A stretch of 64,000 nucleotides of DNA from Dryococelus australis (GCA_029891345.1 CM057003.1:8870209-8934208), one strand, 5' to 3'; counted from the stretch's first letter, positions 45,961-57,577 are shown. Numbers and translations: made by a program. The notes: generated by a model not told the origin, from the sequence alone.

Positions 45961-46825
45961 TTCGAGCACGCATCATACGCCTAAGTATACAGCACTTTGT
46001 GAATACTCCAGGAGTGCTGTATGCCTAGGTACAGTGCAATTTGAGCATACTCCAGGAGCGGGGCATGCCTAAGTATGGTGCACTTTGTGCATGCTCCAGG
46101 AGCGGTGTATGCCTAAGTATGGTACACTTTGTGCTTGCTCCAGGAGAGGTGTATGCCTAGGTATAGTGCACTTTGTGCATGCTCCAGGAGTGCTGTATGC
46201 CTAGGTACAGTGCAATTTGAGCATACTCCAAGAGCGGGGCATGCCTAAGTATGGTGCACTTTGTGCATGCTCCAGGAGAGGTGTATGCCTAGGTATAGTG
46301 CACTTTGTGCATGCTCCAGGAGTGCTGTATGCCTAGGTACAGTGCAATTTGAGCATACTCCAAGAGCGGGGCATGCCTAAGTATGGTGCACTTTGTGCAT
46401 GCTCCAGGAGCGGTGTATGCCTAAGTATGGTACACTTTGTGCTTGCTCCAGGAGAGGTGTATGCCTAGGTATAGTGCACTTTGTGCATGCTCCAGGAGTG
46501 CTGTATGCCTAGGTACAGTGCAATTTGAGCATACTCCAAGAGCGGGGCATGCCTAAGTATGGTGCACTTTGTGCATGCTCCAGGAGCGGTGTATGCCTAA
46601 GTATGGTACACTTTGTGCTTGCTCCAGGAGAGGTGTATGCCTAGGTATAGTGCACTTTGTGCATGCTCCAGGAGTGCTGTATGCCTAGGTACAGTGCAAT
46701 TTGAGCATACTCCAAGAGCGGGGCATGCCTAAGTATGGTGCACTTTGTGCATGCTCCAGGAGCGGTGTATGCCTAAGTATGGTACACTTTGTGCATGCTC
46801 CAGGAGCGGTGAATGCCTAAGCAAC
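45961..46825. repeat. 44-bp minisatellite with 176-bp higher-order repeat
   Basis: About 19 tandem 44-bp monomers of the form GGAGnGnTGTATGCCTAnGT, AnnGTGCACTTTGTGCATGC, TCCA. Four variants follow one another in fixed order: A (GCTGTATGCCTAGGTACAG, AATTTGAGCATAC), B (CGGGGCATGCCTAAGTATGG), C (TATGGTACACTTTGTGCTTG) and D (GAGAGGTGTATGCCTAGGTA). Variant A begins at 46011, 46187, 46319, 46495 and 46671, so the higher-order period is 176 bp, except once 132 bp, where unit C is missing. The ends of the array are more diverged. Copies of the 176-bp unit look almost identical, so amplification is recent. Confidence 0.96.
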
Positions 46826-47531
46826 GGTGTTTTTTCAGCCGTACGGAAGGAGCACAGTACACCTGACGTACTTACGCTGAGTCAGTCATCATGTGGCTGG
46901 CGAAACACCCTCCCACCATGGGAATTAAGCTGTAGTGACCTGGTATTTCGTATGTTAGAAACAGGGTGGACGTTGCCTTTGGGTTTATCCCATTATAATC
47001 CAACTTCCTCACACCCTTGCAGACTAACATTGATCTAAATAAGGGTTTTGGTTCTATGTCAGAAATGTAAAACGCCTCTCAGTCCCATGCATTTACATTT
47101 TTCTTATTATCACTACTACCATTAATGTTTTCACCCGAAGATATATTAGTCAATCCCAACTGATAATGAGAAATATGAACGAAATCGATCAAACATTTAC
47201 AAGGTAACATGAACAGGTCACTAGCCAGCGACAAGCATAAATTAATTGTGCGCCAAAATCATTTGCAAAACGGTCATCGACAGAACAGTCGGTAACGAAA
47301 TACCAATTGCTGCTCGAGTGTACAGAATGGACCGTACAGTCTAGCTCGGTATCAAAGGAATTCGTGAAACGCCAGGCTTTCACTCAATATGGCGTAAGAT
47401 ATTTTAATACGAAGTTATTATTTTCCTTATAAACTCTCCGTTGAGGGAGGCAATGGTAATAATATTTCCTATCTACGCGTCCCGAATACGGGCTGTCCGC
47501 CGGGAAGTTGGACTAAAGAGTGGCATTTATA
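46826..47531. other. Noncoding stretch
   Basis: No recognised element; the 97-codon frame starting in the minisatellite is an artefact of the repeat. Confidence 0.4.
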
Positions 47532-47533
47532 TA

Positions 47534-47952
47534 AAGGCTGTTCCCGATAAAGTGAGCACTTTTGAAATCAACCAAAAAAAAAATCACTGCCCCTACCTGC
47601 ATATATATTAATGGGCGACCTGAATGACATACGCTCAGTAAAATTGGTAACGACGGATGGGCAGTAGTTCCGTATCTTAACGTCGAACAAAAGGTGTTAC
47701 GTAACGATTTGTCATAACTTAAAATAATTTCTTTCGCTTACTTTTTTTTTAATGCATCGAAGTCTAAAAATGAGCAAATTTGTTAAATATTTACTTTTCT
47801 TATAATTTCACAGTCCCTCTTGACCGGCGCATGAATAAAGAGCTGAGGACCGTGACAGTGTTAATTTTGCATAAGGCGGAAGAATACACAACGTATATAA
47901 AAATAGATTTTAAGCAGTTTTTTTAAGTGCTCATTTTACAGTGAACAGCCTG
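47534..47952 (+). mobile_element. MITE-A copy 6
   Basis: TA at 47532-47533 and 47953-47954. Ends AAGGCTGTTCCCGATAAAGT and ATTTTACAGTGAACAGCCTG. The interior has CCCCTACCTGCATATATATT, a disturbed GGGCG hairpin, AAAATTGGTAACGACGGATG, GTAGTTCCGTATCTTAACGT, CGAAC, GGCGCATGAATAAAGAGC and AAGGCGGAAGAATACACAAC. Full length. Confidence 0.95.
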
Positions 47953-47954
47953 TA

Positions 47955-48470
47955 ATTACATGTTGGCATCCTGCGTCGCTTCCACTGCGAAGCACAGTGT
48001 CAAGAACAACACTGGTAAGCTGGAGAGTACGCGGATATTTACAAAGGGGTGCCACCACGTGTGCCACGACAAGCTTATCGGTACCAATGCCACTTCCTGC
48101 CTTCGAGAATTGGATGTCTGAGGTTATCGTTAAAGAATGTTCTGGTCATCGCTTTCGCCTCCCTCAGTGATACTTGGGTTTCTGTGAACTATTGAATCGG
48201 TCCGGCTGTTCTAAATAAATAAAATAAAAAAAAAAAAAAAACCGCGACGGGCTCCGAGAAGACAGTCTAGATTTTGGAGCATCGTACGACCTTGAAGCTC
48301 CTGGTGTGCAGAGCTGGCGAAGCGACGAGCGGGCAGGGCAGTGGGCAGAGAGAGTGAAACTTGTGATCATCTGTAAGTGGAGAGTGAGACTGACCAGCGG
48401 AACTGGGAGACTGGATGGGTGAGTGACAGACATTCAGAATGATGACAAACGACTATTTGATTGAATATGT
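47955..48470. other. Noncoding stretch with A-rich tail at 48213-48240
   Basis: TAAATAAATAAAATAAAAAA and a further A run follow a moderately GC-rich segment, which could be the 3' end of a retroposed sequence, but no body or target duplication could be assigned. Confidence 0.3.
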
Positions 48471-48492
48471 GCAGATAATACATATTATCTGC

Positions 48493-48562
<70 letters not shown>
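48471..48562. repeat. 10-bp perfect palindrome next to a TA microsatellite
   Basis: GCAGATAATA-ca-TATTATCTGC (48471-48492) is a perfect inverted repeat with a 2-base spacer, followed by a pure (TA) run of about 66 bases to 48562. Confidence 0.92.
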
Positions 48563-48565
<3 letters not shown>

Positions 48566-50489
48566 CCTGTAGCAAGTATAAAGAATCTAGTTAGAATTCT
48601 GGATTGTCATTAAATATTACACTCAGAATAATAAGTGTTAATTGTTGAGTTTGATAGTTTAATGTCGTAAATGATAGCTGTGTATTTTTATAGCAATAAA
48701 AATCAATTTTATGAAATAAAATTTATTCATTGTATTATGGTTAAGACCCGATGAACTGGCATACACCTCTGGCGACTTTTTACGATATTGTATATTCCTC
48801 CGCGTTCTACAAGACTACAATATAAAAAGATTTGAGTGACACTTATCACTAGGGTAGCAAATTAATATTATCTCTGAGTAGTGTTTCAGTATCAATGATT
48901 TATCTATAATAAACGGTACGCTAATTTTAAAAATAAACAATTTTAATTAAAGAAATTTTAATTGAGTAAAATATTATTTGCAATAACACAAACCTGTCGC
49001 GATTTACGGATATGTTAAAAAGTATGTGAAGTATTTACTGTTTCGCACTTTGACAGTTTCTGAAATATATAAACCAATTCATTTTTAAATTAGAGAAATA
49101 TTTTGGAAATTTTGTTACGAGATTAGTTTAAAGCAGGGATTTAATTAAGTAATCCACATTTCTGATGTGATAAATGCGATCTTGATATAATCCAGATCCG
49201 TTGCCAGAAATAGTATGTGCTTACGAGTTTTGGCTGTTCTCTTCCTCGGTGATTTGAAAGGTGATTAAGGGAGTGCCATAAAACTTAATTTCGTAGTTCT
49301 GATCACCCCACTCTAAAACTGCAGTTCGAGAATAATAAATTGCAGAAATTAGTGTTTTAAATAGTGGAATATGTCAATGTTAAATTATGGTTTATTACAT
49401 ATTGCATCCCGATTTCAACCCGTGGGCTTTATTTACAATTCTGCGTGGCGTATACATTATTTTGAGAATTATTTTCTATTGTAGAAAGCTAACAGGAAAT
49501 TTACTCATCGGAAGGTCATGTGTCAGTGTCTGCAATGTTTAATTGAGATTCTGATTTTAAATACTTTGTTAAGCGTTAGAAAGTCGGTAAATTATTCTAA
49601 AATTGTACTGTTAAACCCCATTTTATTTTTTTCAGATTGCTTAGTTATTAAAAAGTTTTTAACACTTTCCAAGCATTTGTGGTTTTCCACGAGAACATCT
49701 GTGATTAATCAATTCCCTCAACTTAAAAAAAAATCCTTCAATGATTTTTAAAAACGTAAATGATTGCAATAGAAATCCAGAAAGCCTTTGTATTGAATGA
49801 TTTATTACGTAGAGAAATCTGAATTGACAAACACAAGTTACAAAGACTACACCATTAAAGTGTTGAATATTTTTGCAAATTCGATAGAATTCGGATCAAA
49901 ATTGTCAAAATGTAAACGATTGCCAGCAATGTAAATTCGGCATTATTGCGTGTCAACTGCATTATTTCTATGGCAGTTCCATATAGGTTGGGAAATGGCG
50001 AGAAAATAAGCCAGCCGGTAGAAAATTTGTTATAAACTTATAATAAACTTTACTAGTACACTCGTAGATTATATATGATGCAGAGACACAGTCTTTCCAG
50101 AGTAAGGTCTTGCATAATTGGATTATTTATGCTATGTCGAGCGCTAGACACGGACTAATGCGCTTGTCCGTAAGTTGTTAATTATGTACAGCTTTATTTA
50201 AACCTTAATATTGTTTACGAACTATCCTTCTTTTCGTCTTGTGCTGTGCTTAAAAATTAATAGCAACAATGTCGAAGTGTTTGAGAATTTTTCATTAAAT
50301 TGGTTAGATTTTTTAAACACATGAAACTTCCATATTCGTGCATGAGTGTGTCAAAATGCAAGAACATTTCGCAGAAGAAAATTAACAAAACGTTACAAAT
50401 TATGAATTAAAAAATTAAACGTGCTACAGTTAATACGTATTAGAGACTGTAAAGATGTAAGTAAACTTAATAATATCTTACGGATATTG
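48563..50489. other. Noncoding stretch
   Basis: AT-rich; no recognised element, gene or RNA. Confidence 0.4.
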
Positions 50490-50741
50490 GGTGAGTGAAA
50501 AGCTTTGGGCGGCTCTTAACATCGAGGGCTTGAGAGCCGATGAGGGTGAAGGGGGATGAGTATGGAGCAGCTCCGGAATGAAAGGGCGGGGGGAAACTTG
50601 AGATCCCCGAGAAAACCCACCGACCGGCGGCATCGTCCGACACGATTCCCACATGCGAAAATCCCGGTGACCCGGCCGGTGACTGTACCCGGATCGCCTT
50701 GTTGGGAGGCGAGCAGTCTAACCGCTCAGCCACCGCGGCCT
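50490..50741 (-). mobile_element. SINE-1 copy, near complete
   Basis: On the minus strand: GAGGCCGCGGTGGCTGAGCG, GTTAGACTGCTCGCCTCCCA, a degraded B box (GGGTACAGTCACC), TTCGCATGTGGGAATCGTGT, CGGACGATGCCGCCGGTCGG, TGGGTTTTCTCGGGGATCTC, CATTCCGGAGCTGCTCCATA and a tail with CTCAAGCCCTCGATGTTAAG and CACTCACCC. Only small changes from the other good copies. Confidence 0.94.
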
Positions 50742-50742
50742 C

Positions 50743-50768
50743 GCCTTGGTGGGAGGCGAGCGGTCTAA
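50743..50768 (-). mobile_element. Second SINE-1 head fragment abutting the copy at 50490
   Basis: GCCTTGGTGGGAGGCGAGCG, GTCTAA repeats the segment found at 50697-50721 in the adjoining SINE, but with differences matching another family member. It is either a truncated older SINE in the same orientation or a short duplication. Confidence 0.75.
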
Positions 50769-52331
50769 AGTACGAAAGTTTGGTAGTAATACTAAAATTC
50801 TGTTATATGTGCCATAGCCCTTGGCCTGAAGATATTCAATAAGCTATTAAGGGCTGTTGTGTCAAAAAATGTTGCCCATGGGGGATGGTTAAAGGATCAG
50901 AGCGTTCCGAGCTCCTTATTTTTTCAGGGGTAAATATTTACATCTTCTGCCATACAACTGGTCAGGATGAACTAATTTTCACGTAAGCATTTAGTGTTAA
51001 GCCCTGTAACACCGTGCAAGATGTTAACATAGAAATGAAATGACTAAAATAGCCAAGATATATTTTTTTATTCTCCTGTATAATTTTATAAAAAAAAAGG
51101 ATATTTTAAATAAAATGAAAAAATATATATAAGTAGTTCTAAATTCACGTTTCCATTTAAGTACTGCAATTATATTACAGTTAAAGAAAAACAAGTTACT
51201 TTATGTTGCCTAACTCTCTATACCTGTAGCCGTGACAGTGGATCACGTATAATTATTATTTAAATAACATCCGCAACTAGACGCAGTCATACATGACATA
51301 AACTCCATTACCTATTTTTCACTCAAGGAAATAAACGCGATTTTTTAAAGCTCCAGTCATTAAAAAAAACTGGAAATGTATTGTTGCGATAATTTAAGTT
51401 TTTCGTTTATTTGCTTTCATGTTTGTAGAAAAGCAGCATATTTATTGTGTTTGTAGAAATGCAGCATATTTATTGTGTTTATTTCCCAGATAGTTACTTC
51501 CCGCACCCACGAAAGATGCGAAAAATGTGCACTGTATCAACTCGACTGGAACGCGTATCAGCAAACGCCGAAGCAAAAACAAATTAAAATGTATATAATA
51601 ACAATATAAAAATGGAACGCCAAGAGGGAAATGTTTGTTTATAACGGAAGCCAAGCTAAAATGCTATCTGAAAACATTTTACTGTTTTTTTTTTGTGTCG
51701 GTTCATGTGTCTGCACGATTTTTTTTTTTAGTTATTCAAATATGTAAAGCGGGATCACATTATCTCCCCCCCCCCCCAACCCCGCGTTCTTGTGAATTTT
51801 GCTTGGTAGCCTAGAGATCGAGAGTTTCTGAGAAGAACCAGGGACGGGGTGCGTTTTTTTTTTTTTATCCACCGGAGTGTACACAGAGATAAATCCCTTC
51901 GCCTTCCGTAAACCAACTCGAACACAAAAGGCGGGATGTTCCGGACGAGGACTTAGCGGTAGGTTCGGGAGGCTGCTCAGCGAATCGAATCGAGGACTTC
52001 GAGAGTTTAATCCTTTAGGGTTGTAGTTTAGATCTTAAGCTGAATCTCCGTGATGGTTGTTCTGCTTTCGAGTAGATCCTAAGGGTCCACTTTCCAGATT
52101 GCTTCCCCGCCCTTTCAGCGGCTTAACGCGTTTACAACTGAACATATAACAATCTGTACTTAGCGGCTTCGTATTATTGGTCTGATGCGCACGGTGTCAT
52201 ATTCTAAGCATATGATATCGTGCCAACATCGGAATGAGAAATAATGTAATGTTATAATATCGCGAATTTGTCTACACGGCACTCTGGCAAAATCAAATTG
52301 AAACCTCGAATAACGTTGTACGACAGAGTGT
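50769..52331. other. Noncoding stretch
   Basis: Contains a 28-bp direct duplication (TTTGTAGAAAnGCAGCATAT, TTATTGTG) at about 51423-51479 and a C run at 51766-51777. No gene recognised. Confidence 0.45.
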
Positions 52332-52333
52332 TA

Positions 52334-52764
52334 TAGTCCATTCACGGTTTATTCGCCCTTTTTGAATCAAACCTTTGAAAAATCTCCCTATGTATGACGT
52401 GCTTGGTTGTTTCCAACATATGCCATGTATCACAAGCGTTTTATACTTGTGTTCATAAAATTTACTTTTTTTTTTTTTTTATAAATTGAAATGCTGTTCA
52501 TATTTTACCTATAAATTATAATGCATCATTTATAAATAATTTGAATAAAAACAGTGAATAAACATTGGTGTTGGTAGCGCCTATTAAGAAATAGTCCTTA
52601 TACAAAATACTGTTACAACAGCGTGCGAACGAATCCGGTGCGTTGTCCCTCTGGCGTAATCTTCCAGACATAGTTAAGCTTAGTTTGCACGAGGCGGAGG
52701 AATATCCTGGAAGTAGAACTTTAGCTGGGCTTCAGATAAGGCCGAAGATACCGGGAATCAACTA
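52334..52764 (+). mobile_element. MITE-C copy 3
   Basis: TA at 52332-52333. The left end is TAGTCCATTCACGGTTTATT, then TTTTGAATCAAACCTTTGAA and AAATCTCCCTATGTATGACG. The interior has TTTTATACTTGTGTTCATAA, GTGTTGGTAGCGCCTATTAA, GAAATAGTCCTTA and GGTGCGTTGTCC. The right part has CACGAGGCGGAGGAATATCC, TGGAAGTAGAAC, CTTCAG, and a degraded end GGGAATCAACTA. Confidence 0.92.
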
Positions 52765-52874
52765 TAGCTGTTCATGACAGTATTGTAGACAAAACTTCAA
52801 TATTTTATTACATAAAGGGCTTTTCCCCGCAGCAAGTTTCTTAAACGTTTCTTCGCCGTTAAAATGTAATAAAA

Positions 52875-52877
<3 letters not shown>

Positions 52878-52937
<60 letters not shown>
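52878..52937. repeat. TA microsatellite
   Basis: A pure TA run of about 60 bases, followed about 27 bases later by a G run (about 52966-52977). Confidence 0.95.
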
Positions 52938-52939
<2 letters not shown>

Positions 52940-53169
52940 ATATGTGAATAGGAAGAAAACATGGGCGGGGGGGGGGGGTGTTGAAACAATAATCTTTACA
53001 TACATAAATAATTTGTGAGAGCACTGCCCAAATAATTATTAACAAGCAAAGTCTGTCAGGAGATGTGTACTGGGAACGGAATAAATATTTTATTACAAAG
53101 CGACGAGTCCCCAGCTTTGATATTTTTTGGCGAGTTGCGTTTAATTGAACACTTAGACCTACATTTTAT

Positions 53170-54035
53170 TCTAAATATGAAAGGGGAACTTATTTTTTTT
53201 ACAAAGAAAACTATAGTTGTTTCAGTATACTAAATATATTTGTTGGCGTTGCGTTTGTTTAAGCCAAACGATGTATTGTTGGAACAACCAACGCTCAGTT
53301 CTTTCAAACGAATGAAATTTGTTCACAAAACCAGATAACTTATTTGAGACAATTTGGTGTGTACCAAACGAATATTTCGTTGTTTCAGTATGTTAAACGA
53401 ATATTTAGTGTAAGCAAACATATCGTTACTATTTGTCAACAATAATATGTTTGCATTGAGCGAAATGTTTTTTTTTTTTTTCCTGCCAAGAAAATATCAG
53501 TTTTGCGTAGGGCCAGAAATATATTTTGTCGCCCCAACCACATATTTTGTTGAGTAAAGAAAATTTGAAAACCAACAAAATAAAATAAAACTCTTGTCTT
53601 GCAACAAAAGAAATTGGATTGTCAACAAAATATTTAGTTGACTCAGCTGCATACATTTGTTTGGCCACTCATTTGAATGCCCTCTTTCAAGAATACATCT
53701 CGCAAGTTTGTTTGTAGTATTTTTGTGACAAATGGGATACTAACGGTGCTTATTAGTGTATTTATTGATGCTTAATAATGGTATAAACATGTAATTAAGC
53801 CAAGAGTTCAACGGGAAACCAGAAAGTAAAGCTCCAAAACTTGAAATATTTATTTGTGCACGTTGTCGAGTATTCGAAATGAATGCATTTAAAAACAATC
53901 GAATATCTTTATTTGCGGCAACCAAATAACAAAAAAATAATTTGGTGTCAACAACGAAATATTCCGTTGGCCCTATACAAGCAATTAATTTGCTTGGGGA
54001 AAAAAACCAACTTTATTTGATCCAACAAACCCATG
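53170..54035. repeat. Degenerate CAAC/GTTG-rich repeat field
   Basis: Words such as CCAAACGAATATTTCGTTG, AACAAAATATTTAGTTG, CAACGAAATATTCCGTTGG and AATTTGGTGTCAACAACG recur irregularly over about 850 bases, spaced very roughly 30-40 bases. Many have the palindromic centre CGAAATATTTCG or AATATT. No coding frame or terminal repeats. I read it as an old, diverged minisatellite-like field. Confidence 0.6.
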
Positions 54036-54631
54036 TACCTCTCGGTAAGTTTGGAAATATCTTTCACCTGGGGGCGAAAACCAGATAAATATAACAAATA
54101 AATTTAAATCATTCGAGGTGTACTTAAATATATAAAGTCAATTTATATAGTTAGAAAGATCTATATTTACTAAAGAATGTAATCCTACTTACATGTCCGA
54201 GTTGCCCCCTAGACGTTTACAGTCCCTAGCTTTCTCGCAAGACAGGTAATAAAGGATATACACATACAGTTTCGTTCGCCTTATTACGAAGCATATGGAC
54301 AGCCCCAATGTAGTTTGGAAAATTGTTTAAATTATTTGGAAGGCTAATTTTTTTTGCAAATGATTGAGTAATATTTCAGACCTTTAAAATTTCAAGCGTA
54401 TAGGAGCAATCAGATTTACGATTATTTAATTAGCCTTTGCATTTACAGCACGTTATCATTTCCGGACATTAAATCACTGCAATTCAGCAAATTTCCAGTT
54501 GTTTCACATTTGAAAACACTAACGTATTGCTTTACATATAGTTGTGTGTATGTGTAGACACGCAAATTTATTGTTCTTCAGATATAATGTGCAGTTTCAC
54601 ATTCATTCCGGATAGCCCTATTAAATCCATC
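54036..54631. other. Noncoding stretch
   Basis: AT-rich; no recognised element. Confidence 0.4.
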
Positions 54632-54633
54632 TA

Positions 54634-54873
54634 TAGACTGTTCACGGTAAAGTGAACACATTTCAGACTCTAGTGACTTTTTTTTCTTTCAGTCATTTCT
54701 TATACTTTTGACGATTCTCTAAAAATATATACTGCCATGTAAGTAATAAACACGGTTTATATATTCCACCGCACTCGGAAGTTCACATCTGAGGGTAAAA
54801 TAAAATATATTTATTTTCTATTATTCCAAATGAGAGGGCTTCCAAAAGGGTTCACTTTACCGAGAATAGTCTA
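54634..54873 (-). mobile_element. MITE-B copy
   Basis: Reverse orientation, TA at 54632-54633 and 54874-54875. Ends TAGACTGTTCACGGTAAAGT and TTCACTTTACCGAGAATAGT, CTA. The interior inverted shows CTAGTGACTTTTTTTTCTTT, TATTCCACCGCACTCGGAAG and ATTATTCCAAATGAGAGGGC. 240 bp, close to consensus. Confidence 0.95.
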
Positions 54874-54937
54874 TAATTGAATGTTCGTTCAAGGTGATTC
54901 CTGAGTTATGCATGACACCTATAAAGTCGAAAGCGCG

Positions 54938-54940
54938 TTG

Positions 54941-55010
<70 letters not shown>

Positions 55011-55048
55011 CGTGCGCGCGAGCGTGTGTGCGTGTGTGCGTGTGTGCG

Positions 55049-55107
<59 letters not shown>
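54938..55107. repeat. Compound TA / TG / CG-interrupted microsatellite
   Basis: (TA) of about 20 bases, then about 145 bases of TG with GCGTGTGT-type interruptions and a GCGTGCGCGCGAGCGTG centre near 55005-55025. Overlapping frames on both strands are Cys-Val or His-Thr artefacts. Confidence 0.97.
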
Positions 55108-55109
<2 letters not shown>

Positions 55110-55360
55110 AGATCGACCTTCCAGCGGCTCGTCGACACTCGTGGAATATTCGTTACCGTCACAGATGCATTCCGTCCTAACCTAATCCCATGCTCTCATT
55201 TCACGTCGTGTCAGCTGGTAAGCAACATTGTGAATGTCTCACAGCACAAGTTTGCCAAAAACGTTAGTGTTACTCCGAAACTTATGTTTACCCCTATATT
55301 TCCGGCTTTTATATACTAACACGTACTGACCATGCCTCTTCACTGCTGTGTACAAGTCGA

Positions 55361-55640
55361 ATATAATATGTTCACAGTTAACTGAGCACTTTTTAAAGCC
55401 ATGATTATGATCAAATTTTCGCCTGATTTTGAATCCTTCCGCTATGAAAGACCATGGACCGTCTCGGTTCAGTCATGCACCATCCAAGTGGAAATTTTGG
55501 AATATTTAGGGAAGTAAATTTGCAATTAATATGCAAATTCGAGCTCTTATACGGCAAAAACCAGGAAGATTGACTTCAATAGTCATAAAGCTACATATTA
55601 CACTTTCTGTCCAACGTCAAATCGTGTAACTAACTTAAGT
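55361..55640 (-). mobile_element. MITE-A fragment, diverged
   Basis: Reverse orientation. Left end ATGTTCACAGTTAACTGAGC, ACTTTTTAAAGCC; interior CATGGACC...CAGTCATGCACCATCCAAGT and GGGAAGTAAAT. At about 55610 CTGTCCAACGTCAAAT corresponds to the CGTCGAACA box of subfamily A. The hairpin half and right terminus are missing. Confidence 0.6.
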
Positions 55641-55982
55641 AATTCGCTGTAAACTTAACCGAAGATAAGCATGCAAGTGTTTACTGTAGCACATATGCAG
55701 GATGTTTTCGTGATGATAAGTCACACTTTGAGGGATTATGGAGAAGCACACAAGAAGCGTAGTGAGAAAGTCAATGCTTGGTCGGAAATGTCTACGTCAA
55801 AATTTATAGGCGTAAAACGTGGCACAGAGAAATTTGTATATATCGCGGTAAGATGAAACGAACACAAGACTGGTGGTGTAAGCGGCGTGGAAGAAGCCAG
55901 GAGCCTGTTACCTACTTGCACACTGCAGTGTGTTTTTTTTTTTTTTTTTTTTTTTTCGGCCAGCGAATAGTGAAGACGGAAA

Positions 55983-56960
55983 TGAAGTACACGGTTGAGG
56001 AACTCGCCGACATCGTGTTTGCGTACGTTCTTACGAGAAAGGATCCATCGTGCACCTGTCTAAACAACGAGCCGGCATCGAGGCCACTGCCGAGTTAACA
56101 AACGCCAAGTCCAAACACAGAGTCAAAACTGCAAGATGTAAACTATCGAAATATGCGCCGAGGACGATGGGAATATGTGGGACCGACAAACCTGAGTACT
56201 TACTCGAGTAAGCACAACAAACGTCTGGCAAACTCCACCCACAGTGCACGACGGGGACCAATCACAGTGAGTTACGTCAACGCACACGCGTGGCAGGGGG
56301 AGAAGTGTGGACTGGGCCACGAGGACAGGAGAGGACAGCTTGACAGCGGACAGTACGACCAAGGGTCCAGCGGCAGTGTGTCCAGGTGCGAGACCTGGCG
56401 AGTCCCGTGTAACATGTTTCAGATTATCTATCTCTGAACTACCTCTCTTACCTTCATCCCTCCTATCCACTTGGCCAACTCGATTAAAATATCAGTAATA
56501 GTATTGGACGCAATGTTTCAGTAAAAGGGTCTATCCGAACCTAACTTAATTTATCTTCTCTTTAAATTCACATGCATCTAATTCCGCTCCTTTTATCCTT
56601 CCCGTTTATGATTCAATTTGAGTTCATAACAACGTGCTAGCAAATCGAAACAGCATGGAAGCTGCGTGGTTGTATCGTGATGTACCCGAGAATGTGGACA
56701 GAAAGAGGAGGCCCTGTTCTGTGGCCGTTCGCCTGATCTCACCCCGATGGAATTTTTATTCCTGTGCGATCACGTACAAAATATTTCCTACAAGACGCCG
56801 GTACTTAACGAAGAAGGCCTGCCGGCGAGAATCCTTGCTGCCTGCGACATCATCAGAACATCGCCAGTGATGTTACATCGAATGCGTTAGAATCTCTTGC
56901 GAAGCTGCCTCGCCTGCATCGGTGCTGGACGCCGCCATCTCGAACATATCCTGTAAAACC
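55983..56960 (+). mobile_element. Relic of a DUF4817-type DNA transposon
   Basis: Begins with MKYTVEELADIVFAY at 55983, matching the start of the DUF4817 helix-turn-helix domain. From 56640 the frame reads NRNSMEAAWLYRDVPENVDR, the rest of that domain (pattern EAARLYRERFP-x-RR). From 56735 LISPRWNFYSC... stands where relatives have DLTPLDFFLWG. Downstream pieces (ILAACDIIRTSP-like in a second frame, RRESLLPATSSEHR in the first, and a CIGAGRRHLEHI-like end near 56920-56950) match the C-terminus. About 500 bases of GC-rich sequence (56100-56440) separate the two halves of the first domain and look foreign to it. Stops and frame changes make it nonfunctional. No terminal repeats seen. Confidence 0.6.
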
Positions 56961-57149
56961 TATTCAGCTTATCGTGGTATGCCAATGCAAACTGTACAGT
57001 GTGTTACGCGTTTGCTTCACCACGTCTTACGCCTGTAACTTTTGTCGTATGATATTTCCGGCACTCCATTGCCTATCTCATTTACTTATTTTGCCCTTCT
57101 CCGTCATCCCGCAAACTTTGACTTATTATCACGAAAAACACCCTGTATA

Positions 57150-57577
57150 TAGTCTATTCGCGGTTTCTTCACACGTTTTGAATCAAACCTGTGAAAAAAA
57201 TCACCCCATGTACGACGTGTTTAGTTATTTCCTAATATGCTACGTATCTCAAGATCTGCATAACCTCTAGTTACATCGAAGTATCTTATTTTATTTTAAA
57301 TTAAATACTTACCTATATTTTATTTATAAATTTTGATATTTCTTTTATAATAATTGTGAATAAAACAGTGGGAAAACACGGGTGTCGGTAGTAACTAGTA
57401 AGAAATAGTTCGCATACAATATGTTATTACAACTGAGTGCGCATGAATTCGGTGCGTTGTCCTTTGGGGCAATTTGCTATACCTTGGTCAGCTTAGTTTG
57501 CACGAGGCGGAGGAATATCTTGGAAGTAGAACTTCAGCAAGGCTTCAGAAAATTTTCAAGTAACCGTGAATGGACTA
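57150..57577 (+). mobile_element. MITE-C copy 4, best preserved
   Basis: TA at 57148-57149 and 57578-57579. Left end TAGTCTATTCGCGGTTTCTT, CACACGTTTTGAATCAAACC; right end AAGTAACCGTGAATGGACTA. The interior has CACCCCATGTACGACGTGTT, GGTGTCGGTAGTAACTAGTA, AGAAATAGTTCGCATAC, GAGTGCGCATGAATTCGGTG, CGTTGTCC, CACGAGGCGGAGGAATATCT and TGGAAGTAGAACTTCAGCAA. 428 bp; useful as the subfamily reference. Confidence 0.95.

Noticed and set aside
46745-47038. 97-codon frame
   Set aside because: It starts within the 44-bp minisatellite and has no domain downstream.
54857-55319. Frames of 90-141 codons rich in Cys-Val or His-Thr
   Set aside because: They are translations of the TG microsatellite.
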